Notes: generated by a model not told the origin, from the letters alone. DNA of 64,000 nucleotides from Emticicia sp. CRIBPO (GCF_009905725.1 NZ_JAAAKV010000002.1:186001-250000), one strand, 5' to 3'. Positions 24,980 through 34,705 are shown, counted from the first letter of the stretch. Program-made: numbers and translations.

Positions 24980-26434
24980 CTAAAACAAAGCAATCTCAGA
25001 CAAGACCGGACAGGCTTTCGAATCAAGTATTTTGATTCTCACGGATTCCGTTTCAACAGAATCTATTTTCACAATCCTTTTGTACCCGATCGTTGTTTCC
25101 CTGGCGACCTCCTTCCAGGACCCGCCTTGTTGCACTTCAACAGAAAAAGATTTAATACGCTGACCAAGTCTGATGTATTCCTGCAATGTAACATAACTGA
25201 TCTTACGGACAGATGGTAAAGTAATCACCAGTTCAGCTCTTTTTACATCATCCGGTGCCGCCCAGTAAGTTCCTGTCTTACCATCGGTCAGATTACCGGC
25301 CTTAAAGGCTTTATTCTTGCCTCTTACAGCATTGGCGTACACTTTTGAACCCTTTGCCAGGTTGACTTTAAATGCCTCGTCCATGAGCTTCTTCCAGCCC
25401 TGTAATGAAGCCACATCATTTTCATGAATCAAGCCTCTCCTGTCCGGCGGAATATTCAGTAACAAATTCGATCCGCGACCTACCGATGACAGGTAGATTT
25501 CAAAAAGTTTCTCAGGAGATTTTACTTTGGCGTCTTCTTCCGCATGATAAAACCATCCCGGGCGGATCGAAACATCGACTTCAGCCGGTATCCAGTTTTT
25601 ACCGTTCTCATGCCCGGTGTTCAGCAGATTTTCTATTCCTGCTTTTCCGGCGTACAGTGTATCGCTTGTAATATTATTCCAGTTGGTTCTTCCGGCTACA
25701 CCCCTTTCATTACCTACCCACCTGATATCCGGACCGGCATCGCTGAAAAAGATGATTTTAGGTTCAATATCCCTTACAATTTCGAGGGTCCTGGGCCAGT
25801 CATAGTAGGTAGCTCCCCTGATACTTCTTTTCTCACGCTTTCCTCCATAGTATCCGTCTCCTCCATTAGCACCGTCAAACCACATTTCAAAAACAGGGCC
25901 GTAAGCCGTAAAGAGTTCTTTTAACTGGTTTCTGTAATATTCCACATAAGCCGGTTTACCATAGTCAGGATGGTTACGGTCCCATGGAGATAAATATATC
26001 CCGAATTTCAATCCATATTTTTTACAGGCCTGCGACACTTCTTTGACCAGGTCCCCGTTCCCGTTTTTATAGGGACTTGCCTTAATGCTGTGTTCTGTAA
26101 ATTTACTTGGCCACAATGTAAAACCATCGTGGTGCTTACAGGTCAGAATCACAGCCTTTAAACCCGCGTCTTTAATCACTTTCACCCATTGATCGGCGTC
26201 CAGAGCCGTAGGATTAAATATCGAAGGGTTCTCATCTCCATAACCCCATTCTTTGCCGGTAAAAGTATTGGTGGTAAAATGAATAAAAGCATATTGCTCC
26301 ATTTCATGCCAGGCGATTTGTTTTTCGGTTGGAACAGGCAAGATAGCCGCCGGTGCACTGGTCTTTGTTGTCTTACAGGCATTTAAAAACAGTAAAAAAC
26401 AAAGGGATGAAATAAAAATGAAAGGTTTCATCAT
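24980..26434 (-). CDS. GH29 alpha-L-fucosidase, lipoprotein
   Basis: Retaining fucosidase of 484 residues that removes terminal L-fucose. It has a lipoprotein signal (SLCFLLFLNACK) placing it at the outer membrane. The catalytic barrel shows WHEMEQYAFIHFTTNTFTG, CKHHDGFTLW near 98-107, and EMWFDGANG, where the aspartate is the nucleophile. The C-terminal 130 residues resemble an F5/8-type carbohydrate-binding domain. Together with the GH92 mannosidase it suggests growth on glycoprotein or algal glycans. Two adjacent ATGs (26434, 26431) are possible starts. Confidence 0.92.
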   Translation of the reverse strand: MMKPFIFISSLCFLLFLNACKTTKTSAPAAILPVPTEKQIAWHEMEQYAFIHFTTNTFTGKEWGYGDENPSIFNPTALDADQWVKVIKDAGLKAVILTCKHHDGFTLWPSKFTEHSIKASPYKNGNGDLVKEVSQACKKYGLKFGIYLSPWDRNHPDYGKPAYVEYYRNQLKELFTAYGPVFEMWFDGANGGDGYYGGKREKRSIRGATYYDWPRTLEIVRDIEPKIIFFSDAGPDIRWVGNERGVAGRTNWNNITSDTLYAGKAGIENLLNTGHENGKNWIPAEVDVSIRPGWFYHAEEDAKVKSPEKLFEIYLSSVGRGSNLLLNIPPDRRGLIHENDVASLQGWKKLMDEAFKVNLAKGSKVYANAVRGKNKAFKAGNLTDGKTGTYWAAPDDVKRAELVITLPSVRKISYVTLQEYIRLGQRIKSFSVEVQQGGSWKEVARETTIGYKRIVKIDSVETESVRIKILDSKACPVLSEIALF

Positions 26435-26740
26435 GATAAAATCCGGAGTTTAAGGTGAATAATGAGTCGGCAAATTAAACAGAATAAATGATTTCTGGCA
26501 CAATCGGAGAAGGGAAAGAGGAAGAAGCCAGCCCGGCGTGACCTTCAGAGCCAGGCCCAGGTAACGGCGTCGGACGGAGAGAAAGAATCGTGCGGCTAAC
26601 TCTTACTACACGGAAGGCTTACGGGGCTATTGAAATGCTTTTACGGATATACAAAAGAAGAAGAATATAATCCACGCAAATTCATTCAGCCATTCAAAAC
26701 CCACTCATTCAAAATTACAAAAAAACAGGATGGGCTAAAA
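26435..26740. other. gene-free region with a GC-rich block
   Basis: About 300 bases upstream of the fucosidase. The outer parts are AT-rich, but about 26521-26634 is much richer in G and C (about two thirds of bases 26521-26580) and purine-rich on the plus strand. I see no convincing reading frame, tRNA or terminator in it. It may be a decayed gene or an RNA; the nature is unknown. Confidence 0.4.
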
Positions 26741-26745
26741 AAGAA

Positions 26746-26772
26746 AAAACCTCCGAAACTACGGAGGCATTT
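26746..26772 (-). terminator. terminator of the atp gene cluster after atpH
   Basis: CCTCCG and CGGAGG arms, with A-rich DNA on the plus strand giving a T tract on the minus strand, 33 or more bases after the atpH stop. Confidence 0.8.
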
Positions 26773-26804
26773 CTCAACTTTATAGCCATGAAAACTAATA
26801 TTTT

Positions 26805-27338
26805 TTAATTTAACGAAAGTTTTAATTCATTTATTCTTTTTCTCACTGATGTATCAATTTGCTTGTCACCAACTTTCAAAAGATACCCTCCGATTAAGTT
26901 CTCGTCAATTTTTTCTTCTAATTCAACTTTTTTATCAATCGCATCTGAAACCAATTTTACAAATGCATCTTTCTGTTCTTTTGTCAATTCACTGACAGTA
27001 GTCACAGAAACTTTCTGAATACCCTTCTGTTCATTATAAATATTATGAAACTCCTTGGCAATCGAATAGATCAGTTTTTCTCTGTTCTTTTTAGTTAAGA
27101 CGTGAAAAATTGAATAAGTCACATTATTTACACGATTTTCGAAAATATTTTTCAATATTCCTAATTTTTTATCATGTCTTACAATAGGATTACCCATAAC
27201 CGTCAAAAAAGCACGGTTTTCCTCACACACTTTTACAAAAAAAGCCATGTCTTCATTAACCTCGTTAACTACTCCCCTTTCGTTTGCCAGGTCAATCAAG
27301 GCCTTGGCATATCGGTACGCAACAATTGAATCTGACAT
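26805..27338 (-). CDS. atpH: ATP synthase F1 subunit delta
   Basis: Peripheral-stalk subunit joining the b subunit to the alpha3beta3 head. It is 177 residues from the ATG at 27338 (SDSIVAYRYAKALIDLANE), which fits the conserved N-terminus; the ATGs 5 codons upstream add an atypical extension. The C-terminal IDENLIGGYLLKVGDKQIDTSVRKRI is the family signature. It is the last gene before a terminator; atpA and atpG, which usually follow, are absent. Confidence 0.93.
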   Translation of the reverse strand: MSDSIVAYRYAKALIDLANERGVVNEVNEDMAFFVKVCEENRAFLTVMGNPIVRHDKKLGILKNIFENRVNNVTYSIFHVLTKKNREKLIYSIAKEFHNIYNEQKGIQKVSVTTVSELTKEQKDAFVKLVSDAIDKKVELEEKIDENLIGGYLLKVGDKQIDTSVRKRINELKLSLN

Positions 27339-27394
27339 AATTATATTCATCATGCCGGATAACCTGGGTTGTCCGGCTTATAAGTAATTTTAAA

Positions 27395-27889
27395 TTAGTT
27401 AAGTTTAGCGTCTGACATTAATTCAGAAACCAGAGACTGTTGAGATTTTTTATCTGAAAGCTCTTTACGCAAAACTTTCTCTGCGATTTCGATAGACAAT
27501 ACAGCCACATCACTTTTAACCTGTGCAATCATCGCCGCACGCTCCTGCTTCAATGCCTCACGCGAATCGTTAAGGATTTTAGCACTTTCTGAAGATGCTT
27601 TATCTTTAGCTTCTACGAGCATTCTGTCAGCAGCTTCTTTGGCTTCTTTGATGATCTTATCACGTTCTATTCTGGCTTCAGCGATCAATTTCTCATTGTC
27701 AGCTTTCAGTTTAGCCATTTCGGCACGTGTTTCTTCGGCCATTCTTAAAGCAGAGTCAATCTCTCCTTCACGCTCTTGTAAAGCCCCGATGATTCCTTTC
27801 CAGGCATATTTTTTAAGAATAAGAAACAAACTTAAAAAGACTACGATTTGCCAAAGTAATAAACCAGGACTTGGTAACAGTAATTCCAT
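27395..27889 (-). CDS. atpF: ATP synthase F0 subunit b
   Basis: A 164-residue membrane-anchored stator: one N-terminal transmembrane helix (PGLLLWQIVVFLSLFLILKKY), then a long charged coiled coil rich in Ala, Glu and Lys (about 45-150) that contacts delta. Standard length. It sits between atpE and atpH in the usual order. Confidence 0.94.
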   Translation of the reverse strand: MELLLPSPGLLLWQIVVFLSLFLILKKYAWKGIIGALQEREGEIDSALRMAEETRAEMAKLKADNEKLIAEARIERDKIIKEAKEAADRMLVEAKDKASSESAKILNDSREALKQERAAMIAQVKSDVAVLSIEIAEKVLRKELSDKKSQQSLVSELMSDAKLN

Positions 27890-27984
27890 TATTTTAGATG
27901 TATATTATGAATTTGATCAATTTTAAAAACTGAAAAACCGCTCCGACACCTAATGTGAACGGAGCGTTTTTTTTCTGTAAGATC

Positions 27985-28290
<306 letters not shown>

Positions 28291-28325
28291 TTATATCGTC
28301 CGCCCCTGGGGGAGGGAGGTTTGTA

Positions 28326-29375
28326 TTAATGTCCGTGATCTGCTTCGTGGTGTTCTTCAATGGCACTACCGATGTACATTGAAGTCAGCAAAGTAAATAT
28401 AAACGCCTGGATAAAGGCAACCATGATTTCGATTCCACTCATAAACAAAGTAAAAACACCCACACCGGCACCGATAACGAAGCTCTTGAAAACAAAGATC
28501 AGTCCCAATAAACTCAGGATAATGATGTGACCACCCGTGATGTTGGCGAATAACCGGATACACAATGAAGCAGGCTTCATCAGGACACCGATAAATTCAA
28601 TGATCCAGAATAAAGGATACATCACCGGTGGTACTCCTGTCGGAGCCACAAGGTGTAACCAGTAATGTTTGTTGGCACTGAAGTGTACAATGATGAATGT
28701 CAGGAATGCCAGCACGAGAGTAACGGTAATGTTACCCGTAAGGTTGGCAGCACCCGGTAACAGACCCATCAGGTTATTGACCAGGATAAAAAAGAACAAT
28801 GTAAGTAAGTAAGGAAGGTATCTCTGGTACTTGGGACCGACGTTCGGCTTAACTACCTCATCTTTGATAAATACAATAACCGGCTCAAAGAAAGACTGGA
28901 TACCTTTCGGTGCTTTTCCTTTGTTCGTAGTGTAGCCTTTCGCCACAGCAAAGAAAATCGAAAGAAGAATAACGGTGCTCAGTAATAACGAAGCTACGTT
29001 TTTAGTGATCGACAAATCCCACACTTTGGTATGGTGATCCACTTCACCGGCTTCATTTACTTTATAAATATGATGATGATCAAGCTTGAAGCCATTGTAA
29101 ACACCTTTATTTTCGTCAAATCTTGCAGAAGAGAAAACAGCCAGTTTACCTTCAGAAATCAAAATTACCGGAAGAGGTAGTTTAAGGCTATGTGTAAATT
29201 CCCATCCATGTTCATCGGTGATGTGGTGCATGATCATCTCACCCATGTTAAATTTCTCCTCAACGTGCTCTTCTGTCTTGGCACCATGATTTTCATGAGA
29301 TTCATCGTGCTGAGAATAAGCCGTGAAAATAGAAAGTACTGATAATGAAAGGATAAGTAAAATATGTTTGAACAT
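28326..29375 (-). CDS. atpB: ATP synthase F0 subunit a
   Basis: Proton-channel subunit of 349 residues with the long N-terminal extension typical of Bacteroidota: signal-like helix, then a His/Glu-rich stretch (HDESHENHGAKTEEHVEE) and a soluble domain before the membrane helices. The conserved arginine essential for proton translocation is in MKPASLCIRLFANITGGH, and the late helix ends in EHHEADHGH. First of the core structural genes after atpZ and the AtpI-like gene. Confidence 0.94.
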   Translation of the reverse strand: MFKHILLILSLSVLSIFTAYSQHDESHENHGAKTEEHVEEKFNMGEMIMHHITDEHGWEFTHSLKLPLPVILISEGKLAVFSSARFDENKGVYNGFKLDHHHIYKVNEAGEVDHHTKVWDLSITKNVASLLLSTVILLSIFFAVAKGYTTNKGKAPKGIQSFFEPVIVFIKDEVVKPNVGPKYQRYLPYLLTLFFFILVNNLMGLLPGAANLTGNITVTLVLAFLTFIIVHFSANKHYWLHLVAPTGVPPVMYPLFWIIEFIGVLMKPASLCIRLFANITGGHIIILSLLGLIFVFKSFVIGAGVGVFTLFMSGIEIMVAFIQAFIFTLLTSMYIGSAIEEHHEADHGH

Positions 29376-29414
29376 GTTCTTTAAAATTGTAATGCGTATA
29401 AATTGTCCTCTTCT

Positions 29415-29774
29415 TTAAAAACGCCGCAATTTACGATATAAATTTGAAATTTCAAAGATTGTAAAACATAAATAAAGTGCAAAAAAATTACCTACGAAAA
29501 GAAACGGCTTTTCAACCTTAAAATAAAGTTCCAGGGCGATAAAAACGATGGTGAGCACAAACCGGATTATGACGGTAGAAAGATAAAATTCAATAAATTT
29601 TTCCCGATTATTCTTCATTCCCTGCTCTGTCAACAAATTAAACAAATAATCTATGGCCACAAAAAAGGCCAGAATTATCCATTTCTGAGGATGCAAAATT
29701 TTAGAAAACCCAGCAACTTCAGCTAAGAAAAATACAATTATAAGTATTAGCGGTAAAATTATCTTTTTTATCAT
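29415..29774 (-). CDS. small four-helix membrane protein, AtpI-like
   Basis: A 119-residue protein with about four hydrophobic helices and no soluble domain. The position between atpZ and atpB is that of AtpI, a proposed assembly factor for the c ring, but sequence similarity is not obvious by eye. The start codon overlaps the atpZ stop by 1 base (TAATG), so they are translationally coupled. Confidence 0.65.
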   Translation of the reverse strand: MIKKIILPLILIIVFFLAEVAGFSKILHPQKWIILAFFVAIDYLFNLLTEQGMKNNREKFIEFYLSTVIIRFVLTIVFIALELYFKVEKPFLFVGNFFALYLCFTIFEISNLYRKLRRF

Positions 29775-29989
29775 TATTGTTTCGGCAATTGCCTGATCAC
29801 ATTATAAATACTTGCAAAAATAAACAACAGGGAAAATAAAATTGTGAACAACGGAAAATCCCACCCGGTTTTTTTGTCAATCCAGATTCCCAGCCAGATT
29901 CCCAAACCGATGGTAAAAAGCATCTGGAATCCTATCTGGGTATATTTTAATCCATTGTTTTTCTGATTATCTTCCATCTCCTTTGGCAT
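29774..29989 (-). CDS. atpZ: AtpZ/AtpI family protein
   Basis: A 71-residue protein with two transmembrane helices around the motif GLGIWLGIWIDKKTGWDFPLFT, characteristic of AtpZ, a proposed ATP-synthase-associated magnesium or assembly factor. First gene of the atp cluster. An alternative start lies at the internal ATG 29977. Confidence 0.82.
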   Translation of the reverse strand: MPKEMEDNQKNNGLKYTQIGFQMLFTIGLGIWLGIWIDKKTGWDFPLFTILFSLLFIFASIYNVIRQLPKQ

Positions 29990-30082
29990 TTTTACGGCAA
30001 ATGAGACCGTTAAATAAATATTTCGGAACTCCTCAAAATACCTGCATAGAACTTTTCGGTGTGTCGTCTTTTAATTTAAGAG

Positions 30083-30090
30083 CAAAATTA
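30083..30090 (-). promoter_or_regulatory. -7 promoter box TAATTTTG of the atp cluster
   Basis: Perfect TAnnTTTG on the minus strand about 90 bases before atpZ. No clear -33 TTG at the right distance. Confidence 0.45.
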
Positions 30091-30165
30091 GCTCATTTAG
30101 TTGGATTAAATCTAGGTCACCGGAAATGATTAATTTTTGCTCCGCAAAATCAGAAAATTTTTACA

Positions 30166-30195
30166 TTGCAGGGGACTTTTTTTTTCTTAGTTTTG
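30166..30195 (+). promoter_or_regulatory. dnaA promoter
   Basis: TTG at 30166-30168, a 19-base spacer and a perfect -7 TAGTTTTG at 30188-30195, 59 bases before the GTG start. A DnaA-box cluster is not visible in 29990-30254. Confidence 0.7.
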
Positions 30196-30254
30196 TAGCC
30201 CCTTAAAAAAAGGCATTGTTTTTTTACTGAAGAATTTGACTAAAATATCATCCG

Positions 30255-31679
30255 GTGATTTCTAAAGAGGCAGAAATAGTTTGGCAAAATTGCCTGAAGG
30301 TAATTCGCGAAAATATCACTGACCAAGGTTACAAAACTTGGTTTGAGCCTATTATTCCGTACAAGCTGGTCGACAAAAAACTGATCATCCAGGTGCCGAG
30401 TCAGTTCTTTTACGAATGGTTGGAAGATAACTATGTTAAAATCCTCAGAAAAGCCCTCGACTTTGCCATCGGGCAGGACGGACAGCTGGAATACTCAATC
30501 ATCATAGACCGCGGGAATGTTAAAAATAACCAGCCGGCACTTTCTATTGATGTTCAGAAAAATAACCAGAGAAGACCGGATCATAACAACCAGGTAGCCT
30601 CCGCTACTATCAAGAACCCGTTTGACCTCAAGGGCCTTAATTCTACCCAGCAGGATTCTTTCCTGAACGGAAATTATACTTTTGATAATTTTGTAGAAGG
30701 AGATTGCAACAGACTGGCCAGGGCGGCGAGTTTTGCGGTGGCACAAAAGCCCAGCACTACCTCATTTAACCCCCTGATGATCTACGGAGGGGTAGGATTA
30801 GGTAAAACGCACCTCGTTCAGGCCATCGGAAATTACATCTCAAGGAACTCTGTCGAACAAAGATTCGTGCTTTATGTTTCATCAGAAAAATTCACCAGCC
30901 AGTTCATCAACTCCATCAGGGAAAACAGCCTGCAGGATTTCATGTCCTTTTACATGCAGGTGGATGTACTGATCCTTGATGACGTTCAGTTCTTATCCGG
31001 AAAAGAAAAAACACAGGAAACATTCTTCCATATATTCAATCACCTTCACCAGTCGGGCAAACAGATCGTGATGACCTCAGACCGGCCGCCAAGAGAACTT
31101 GCCGGCATGGAAGACCGTCTTCTTTCCAGGTTTAAGTGGGGCTTAACTGCTGATTTACAGACACCTGACCTCGAAACCCGCATTGCCATTATTCAGAACA
31201 TCGTAGAAGAAGAGAATGCTCATATAGATGATGAAGTTATTGAATACCTGGCTCATTATATTGATACCAATGTACGTGAACTGGAAGGCGTGGTGATCTC
31301 CCTGATCGCCAATGCTTCACTGACCCGTTCTAAAATAGACCTGGACCTCGCCAAAAATACAGTTAAGAATATTGTGGAAGAAACTGAGAAAGTCGTCTCA
31401 ATGGATACCATCATTGATGCCATCACGGATCAATATAATGTTAAGGTAGCAGACCTCAAAGGCAAGACCAGGCTGAGGGATGTGGTTCTTCCCAGGCAAA
31501 TCGCCATGTACCTGGCCAAGGAAATGACCAATTTGTCATTAAAAGCAATTGGCTACCACTTTGGAGGCAGAGATCACAGCACGGTTATTCACGCCATTCA
31601 AACCATCAATGACCTGATCGATACCGACAGGGAAATTGCCAAGTCTGTTAAAGAACTCAAAATGAAGTTCAAGAAATAA
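30255..31679 (+). CDS. dnaA: chromosomal replication initiator DnaA
   Basis: AAA+ initiator that binds DnaA boxes and melts the origin; 474 residues. Domain I is 1-90, followed by a linker. Domain III has Walker A GGVGLGKTHL near 177-186 and Walker B VLILDDVQF. The domain IV HTH ends with the box-contacting signature GRDHSTVIHA. The start is GTG (ISKEAEIVWQNC), because there is no upstream ATG and the promoter sits 59 bases before. The neighbours are not dnaN, gyrB or recF; the gene stands between the atp cluster and a convergent gene that begins at the very next base after its stop. Confidence 0.96.
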   Translation: MISKEAEIVWQNCLKVIRENITDQGYKTWFEPIIPYKLVDKKLIIQVPSQFFYEWLEDNYVKILRKALDFAIGQDGQLEYSIIIDRGNVKNNQPALSIDVQKNNQRRPDHNNQVASATIKNPFDLKGLNSTQQDSFLNGNYTFDNFVEGDCNRLARAASFAVAQKPSTTSFNPLMIYGGVGLGKTHLVQAIGNYISRNSVEQRFVLYVSSEKFTSQFINSIRENSLQDFMSFYMQVDVLILDDVQFLSGKEKTQETFFHIFNHLHQSGKQIVMTSDRPPRELAGMEDRLLSRFKWGLTADLQTPDLETRIAIIQNIVEEENAHIDDEVIEYLAHYIDTNVRELEGVVISLIANASLTRSKIDLDLAKNTVKNIVEETEKVVSMDTIIDAITDQYNVKVADLKGKTRLRDVVLPRQIAMYLAKEMTNLSLKAIGYHFGGRDHSTVIHAIQTINDLIDTDREIAKSVKELKMKFKK

Positions 31680-32675
31680 TCACATTTCGAAAAACAACTG
31701 CAGTGCCTGCTGGTTATCCCATTTTTTTTCTATCCTGTGCAGACTGTAAGTGAAAAGGCAATTGACTTTGCTTTTTCTGAAGAACCTGATCTTAAAATCC
31801 GAACGGTTGTATTTCCTGGAACGATAAAATTTATCGCCGTAAATCTGGTTGAAACCGTCACCCGCATAGAAAGTATTCTTAAAAATAAACCATTTCTTTT
31901 CAACCAGCAGCTCATTGATAAAGCCGTCCGGGGTTTCCAGTTGATTCAGTGCCCTGGCCCGCTGATAGCCCGATGCCCATCCAAAACCCACCATCAGTTT
32001 ATCGAGTTTTAAAAACTTTTCCTTTTCAAATCCGATTTTCAGGATATTGGCCCCGTTGTCATGTAAAACATCATTAGGAGTTCTTACAGAGGCAAAGGCA
32101 TCATGCAGCATACTGAACTGATTTTCAGCAAAGACCGGCCCAAGCTGGTATCGTGCTGCCAGGCCGAACAGAAACTGCTCCTTGTTTTTTTCTGTCTGCC
32201 GGCTCACCCAATCCAGCCAGAACTTCAGACTCACCCTGCTTTTTTTGTACTTAGCCATAAGGCCCTGCACCGTCGGGCGGAAATACAAAAGCGTATCTGT
32301 AAGCAACAGCAAAGAATAATCGGCCATGTCGTCTCTTCTTGAAAAAGATCCGAACTTAAAGTCGATGGTTTTCCCTCTGTAATTGTAATAGATTTCAGGA
32401 GTAAAGTTTTTTGAGGTAATTGTCCCTCCAAATTCATACAAGGTATTGATCCCTGCCCGGAAATAATGAACGGAATCGATGGTTTTTGATAAATAAGGAG
32501 TAAACCTGAAACCGAATATGGTTTGCGGATACTGGTATTGATATTGGTATTCCCGGTTATCGGCAAACGCGTGGAAATGAATCCCGCCTTTAACCTGTGA
32601 GAACCCGGCCTGCGTCATCAGCAACTGAATAAAGAGGGAAATTCCGACACAAAAAATGATGCTTTTCCCTGACAT
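31680..32675 (-). CDS. conserved hypothetical exported protein, probable outer-membrane beta barrel
   Basis: A 331-residue protein with a signal peptide (ISLFIQLLMTQAGFSQ) and many amphipathic, aromatic-rich strands (REYQYQYQYPQTIFGFRF, HYFRAGINTLYEFGG, SRVSLKFWLDWVS) typical of an outer-membrane barrel. Function unknown. Last gene of a minus-strand run from ybaB; it starts 1 base after coaE. Confidence 0.62.
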   Translation of the reverse strand: MSGKSIIFCVGISLFIQLLMTQAGFSQVKGGIHFHAFADNREYQYQYQYPQTIFGFRFTPYLSKTIDSVHYFRAGINTLYEFGGTITSKNFTPEIYYNYRGKTIDFKFGSFSRRDDMADYSLLLLTDTLLYFRPTVQGLMAKYKKSRVSLKFWLDWVSRQTEKNKEQFLFGLAARYQLGPVFAENQFSMLHDAFASVRTPNDVLHDNGANILKIGFEKEKFLKLDKLMVGFGWASGYQRARALNQLETPDGFINELLVEKKWFIFKNTFYAGDGFNQIYGDKFYRSRKYNRSDFKIRFFRKSKVNCLFTYSLHRIEKKWDNQQALQLFFEM

Positions 32676-32676
32676 T

Positions 32677-33267
32677 TCAGATTTGATTAAGGATTTGGCG
32701 ATGAATGTCCAGTATCTGGGGTATCATTAACGTCACCTCGTCATTATAGACGATATAATCAGCGATGGCATTAAATTCTTTTTCGGATTTTTGATTTTTA
32801 ATGATGGCCTCAATCTCACTCAGCGACCGCTGGGGGTCTCTTTGTTGTATTCTCTGAATCCTGAGAGCATCCGGAGCAGTTACCACAATCACCTTATCCA
32901 GGCCATTCTGCTCGCTGGCAGCATTCATGAGAGCGGCTTCTTTAATTACATACGGAGACGGAGCGGATTTTTCCACCCAGTTTTCGAAATCTTTTCCGAC
33001 AGCCGGATGAACGATCTGATTGAGCTGCGAAAGCAATGATTTGTCTTTAAAAACCTGTGAGGAAATGAATTTCCGGTTGTATTTACCATCCTGATAAGCT
33101 TCTTCACCGAAAACCAAGGTGATCTGCCGGACAATGTCCGGATCGTTTTCAATCAAAAACCTGGCCCGGGAGTCGGCATCATAGACCGGCACACCAAAGG
33201 ACGAAAAAATCTTACAGGCTATGCTCTTGCCACTTCCTATTCCTCCGGTAATACCCACTTTCAGCAT
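32677..33267 (-). CDS. coaE: dephospho-CoA kinase
   Basis: Last step of coenzyme A synthesis: ATP-dependent 3'-phosphorylation of dephospho-CoA. The 196-residue protein has Walker A GITGGIGSGKS at the N-terminus, the DADSRAR segment near 30-36 and the lid residues of QRIQQRDPQRS. Second-to-last in an apparent operon; 4 bases after the glycosyltransferase stop. Confidence 0.95.
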   Translation of the reverse strand: MLKVGITGGIGSGKSIACKIFSSFGVPVYDADSRARFLIENDPDIVRQITLVFGEEAYQDGKYNRKFISSQVFKDKSLLSQLNQIVHPAVGKDFENWVEKSAPSPYVIKEAALMNAASEQNGLDKVIVVTAPDALRIQRIQQRDPQRSLSEIEAIIKNQKSEKEFNAIADYIVYNDEVTLMIPQILDIHRQILNQI

Positions 33268-33271
33268 TTCA

Positions 33272-34270
33272 TTAGGGGATTAGTTCTGAAAATTTCCTGA
33301 TTTTTTTATAAAAATAAAGCCAGATGATCGATTTCGGAAACAATTCCTCATAGGCGAGAAATCTTTTACTCCTGTTTTTCATCAGATAGGGAATCATGGC
33401 ATAGAAAGCAAAATGTGCTTTAATCACTGCCCAGATGTCTTTAACAGTTCCTTCTTTCAGATACCTTAAACTTGAAACGCCATCCAGTATCAGCCTGAAG
33501 AAAATAATCGGAAATAAAACGCCGGCAGGCACATTTTTAAAGATCATGGCCAGGTTATTCCTGTAATTTAAGAAGGTTTTGTACGGATTACTCTTCTGCA
33601 GAGTGCCCCCGCCTACATGATAAACCACAGATTGAGGAAAACAATATACTTTATGACCTTCGTTCTTTATTCTCCAGCATAGGTCCACCTCTTCCATATG
33701 GGCAAAGAAACGGGCATCAAAACCACCAAAAGATTTGTAGACGTCAGCCCTGATAAACAAGCAGGCCCCTGTTGCCCAGAAAATCTCCATCTCCCGGTCA
33801 TACTGCCCGGTGTCTTCCTCACAGCTGTAAAAAATCCTGCCTCTGCAAAACGGATATAGCAGAAAATCAAGAAAACCACCGGAAGCTCCGGCATATTCAA
33901 AATGATTTTTGTTTTTGTAATCGAGGATTTTAGGCTGGGCCGCAGCTATTGCCGGGTCGTTGTCCAGTTTAGTGATAACCGATTCAAGCCAGTTTTCGGT
34001 GACCTCCACATCTGAATTCAGCAGGACAAAATAAGTAGCGTCAATTTGTTTTAAAGCTTCGTTATAGCCCCCTGCAAATCCATAATTCTTTGCCAGCTTT
34101 ATAACATTTACCTCAGGAAAGCTATTTTTCAGGAAGTCAATTGAGTCGTCTGTGGAAGCATTATCAGCCACAAAGACATCCGCGTTTTTAGAATGGGTAA
34201 TAACAGAAGGTAAAAAAAGCTCTAAAAAAGCTTTTCCGTTAAAATTGAGAATAACGACTGCTGTTTTCAA
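33272..34270 (-). CDS. glycosyltransferase family 2
   Basis: Inverting GT-A transferase of 332 residues. It has VVILNFNGKAFLE, FVADNASTDDS near 33-43, the central DxD-like region (YFVLLNSDVEVTENWLES), and the catalytic-base segment EEVDLCWRIKNEG near 212. Resembles rhamnosyl or galactofuranosyl transferases of surface polysaccharides. It ends with a weakly hydrophobic C-terminal tail. In a run with ybaB and coaE, so it is probably housekeeping rather than part of a polysaccharide cluster. Confidence 0.87.
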   Translation of the reverse strand: MKTAVVILNFNGKAFLELFLPSVITHSKNADVFVADNASTDDSIDFLKNSFPEVNVIKLAKNYGFAGGYNEALKQIDATYFVLLNSDVEVTENWLESVITKLDNDPAIAAAQPKILDYKNKNHFEYAGASGGFLDFLLYPFCRGRIFYSCEEDTGQYDREMEIFWATGACLFIRADVYKSFGGFDARFFAHMEEVDLCWRIKNEGHKVYCFPQSVVYHVGGGTLQKSNPYKTFLNYRNNLAMIFKNVPAGVLFPIIFFRLILDGVSSLRYLKEGTVKDIWAVIKAHFAFYAMIPYLMKNRSKRFLAYEELFPKSIIWLYFYKKIRKFSELIP

Positions 34271-34277
34271 TCGGTCA

Positions 34278-34616
34278 TTATTTATTAAAGAGATTTCCTA
34301 AATCCATACCGGGAATAGAAGGTAACATCCCCTCGGTCATTTTTTGCATTTCGGCTTTTGATTTTTGCTCTACTTCTTCCAATGCCTTATTAACCGCCGC
34401 AACGATCAGGTCCTGTAAAATGGCTACTTCTGAAGCATTTACAATGTCAGGTTCGATTTCAAGTTTCAGGACCTTCTTCTTACCATTCACCGTAGCTTTT
34501 ACCATACCGGCACCGGCCTCTCCTTCCGCAATAATATCTTCAAGTTTATCCTGGGCTTCCTGCATTTTGGCTTGCATCTCCTTCACCTTACCCATCATGC
34601 CCATCATATCAAACAT
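34278..34616 (-). CDS. ybaB: YbaB/EbfC family nucleoid-associated protein
   Basis: Small DNA-binding protein; 112 residues from the ATG at 34616 (FDMMGMMGKVKEMQAKMQEAQ). The N-terminal Met-rich helix, the central ITVT-like strand (GMVKATVNGKKKVLKLEIE) and the C-terminal helix match the family. An in-frame ATG at 34634 adds MTFVMG and cannot be excluded. A -7 TATTTTTG lies at 34657-34650. Confidence 0.9.
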   Translation of the reverse strand: MFDMMGMMGKVKEMQAKMQEAQDKLEDIIAEGEAGAGMVKATVNGKKKVLKLEIEPDIVNASEVAILQDLIVAAVNKALEEVEQKSKAEMQKMTEGMLPSIPGMDLGNLFNK

Positions 34617-34649
34617 TCCCATAACAAAAGTCATTTATTATTTAATCCA

Positions 34650-34657
34650 CAAAAATA
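34650..34657 (-). promoter_or_regulatory. -7 promoter box TATTTTTG of ybaB
   Basis: Perfect consensus; its predicted transcript would begin about 10 bases before the first ATG. Confidence 0.55.
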
Positions 34658-34705
34658 AAGCTAAGAATCCGTAAAAAGAATTTTTATGATAGAATTAAAA
34701 TACCT

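Noticed and set aside
29990-30254. Possible oriC next to dnaA.
   Set aside because: No DnaA-box cluster is visible; the region holds ordinary promoters. dnaA alone does not prove an origin here.
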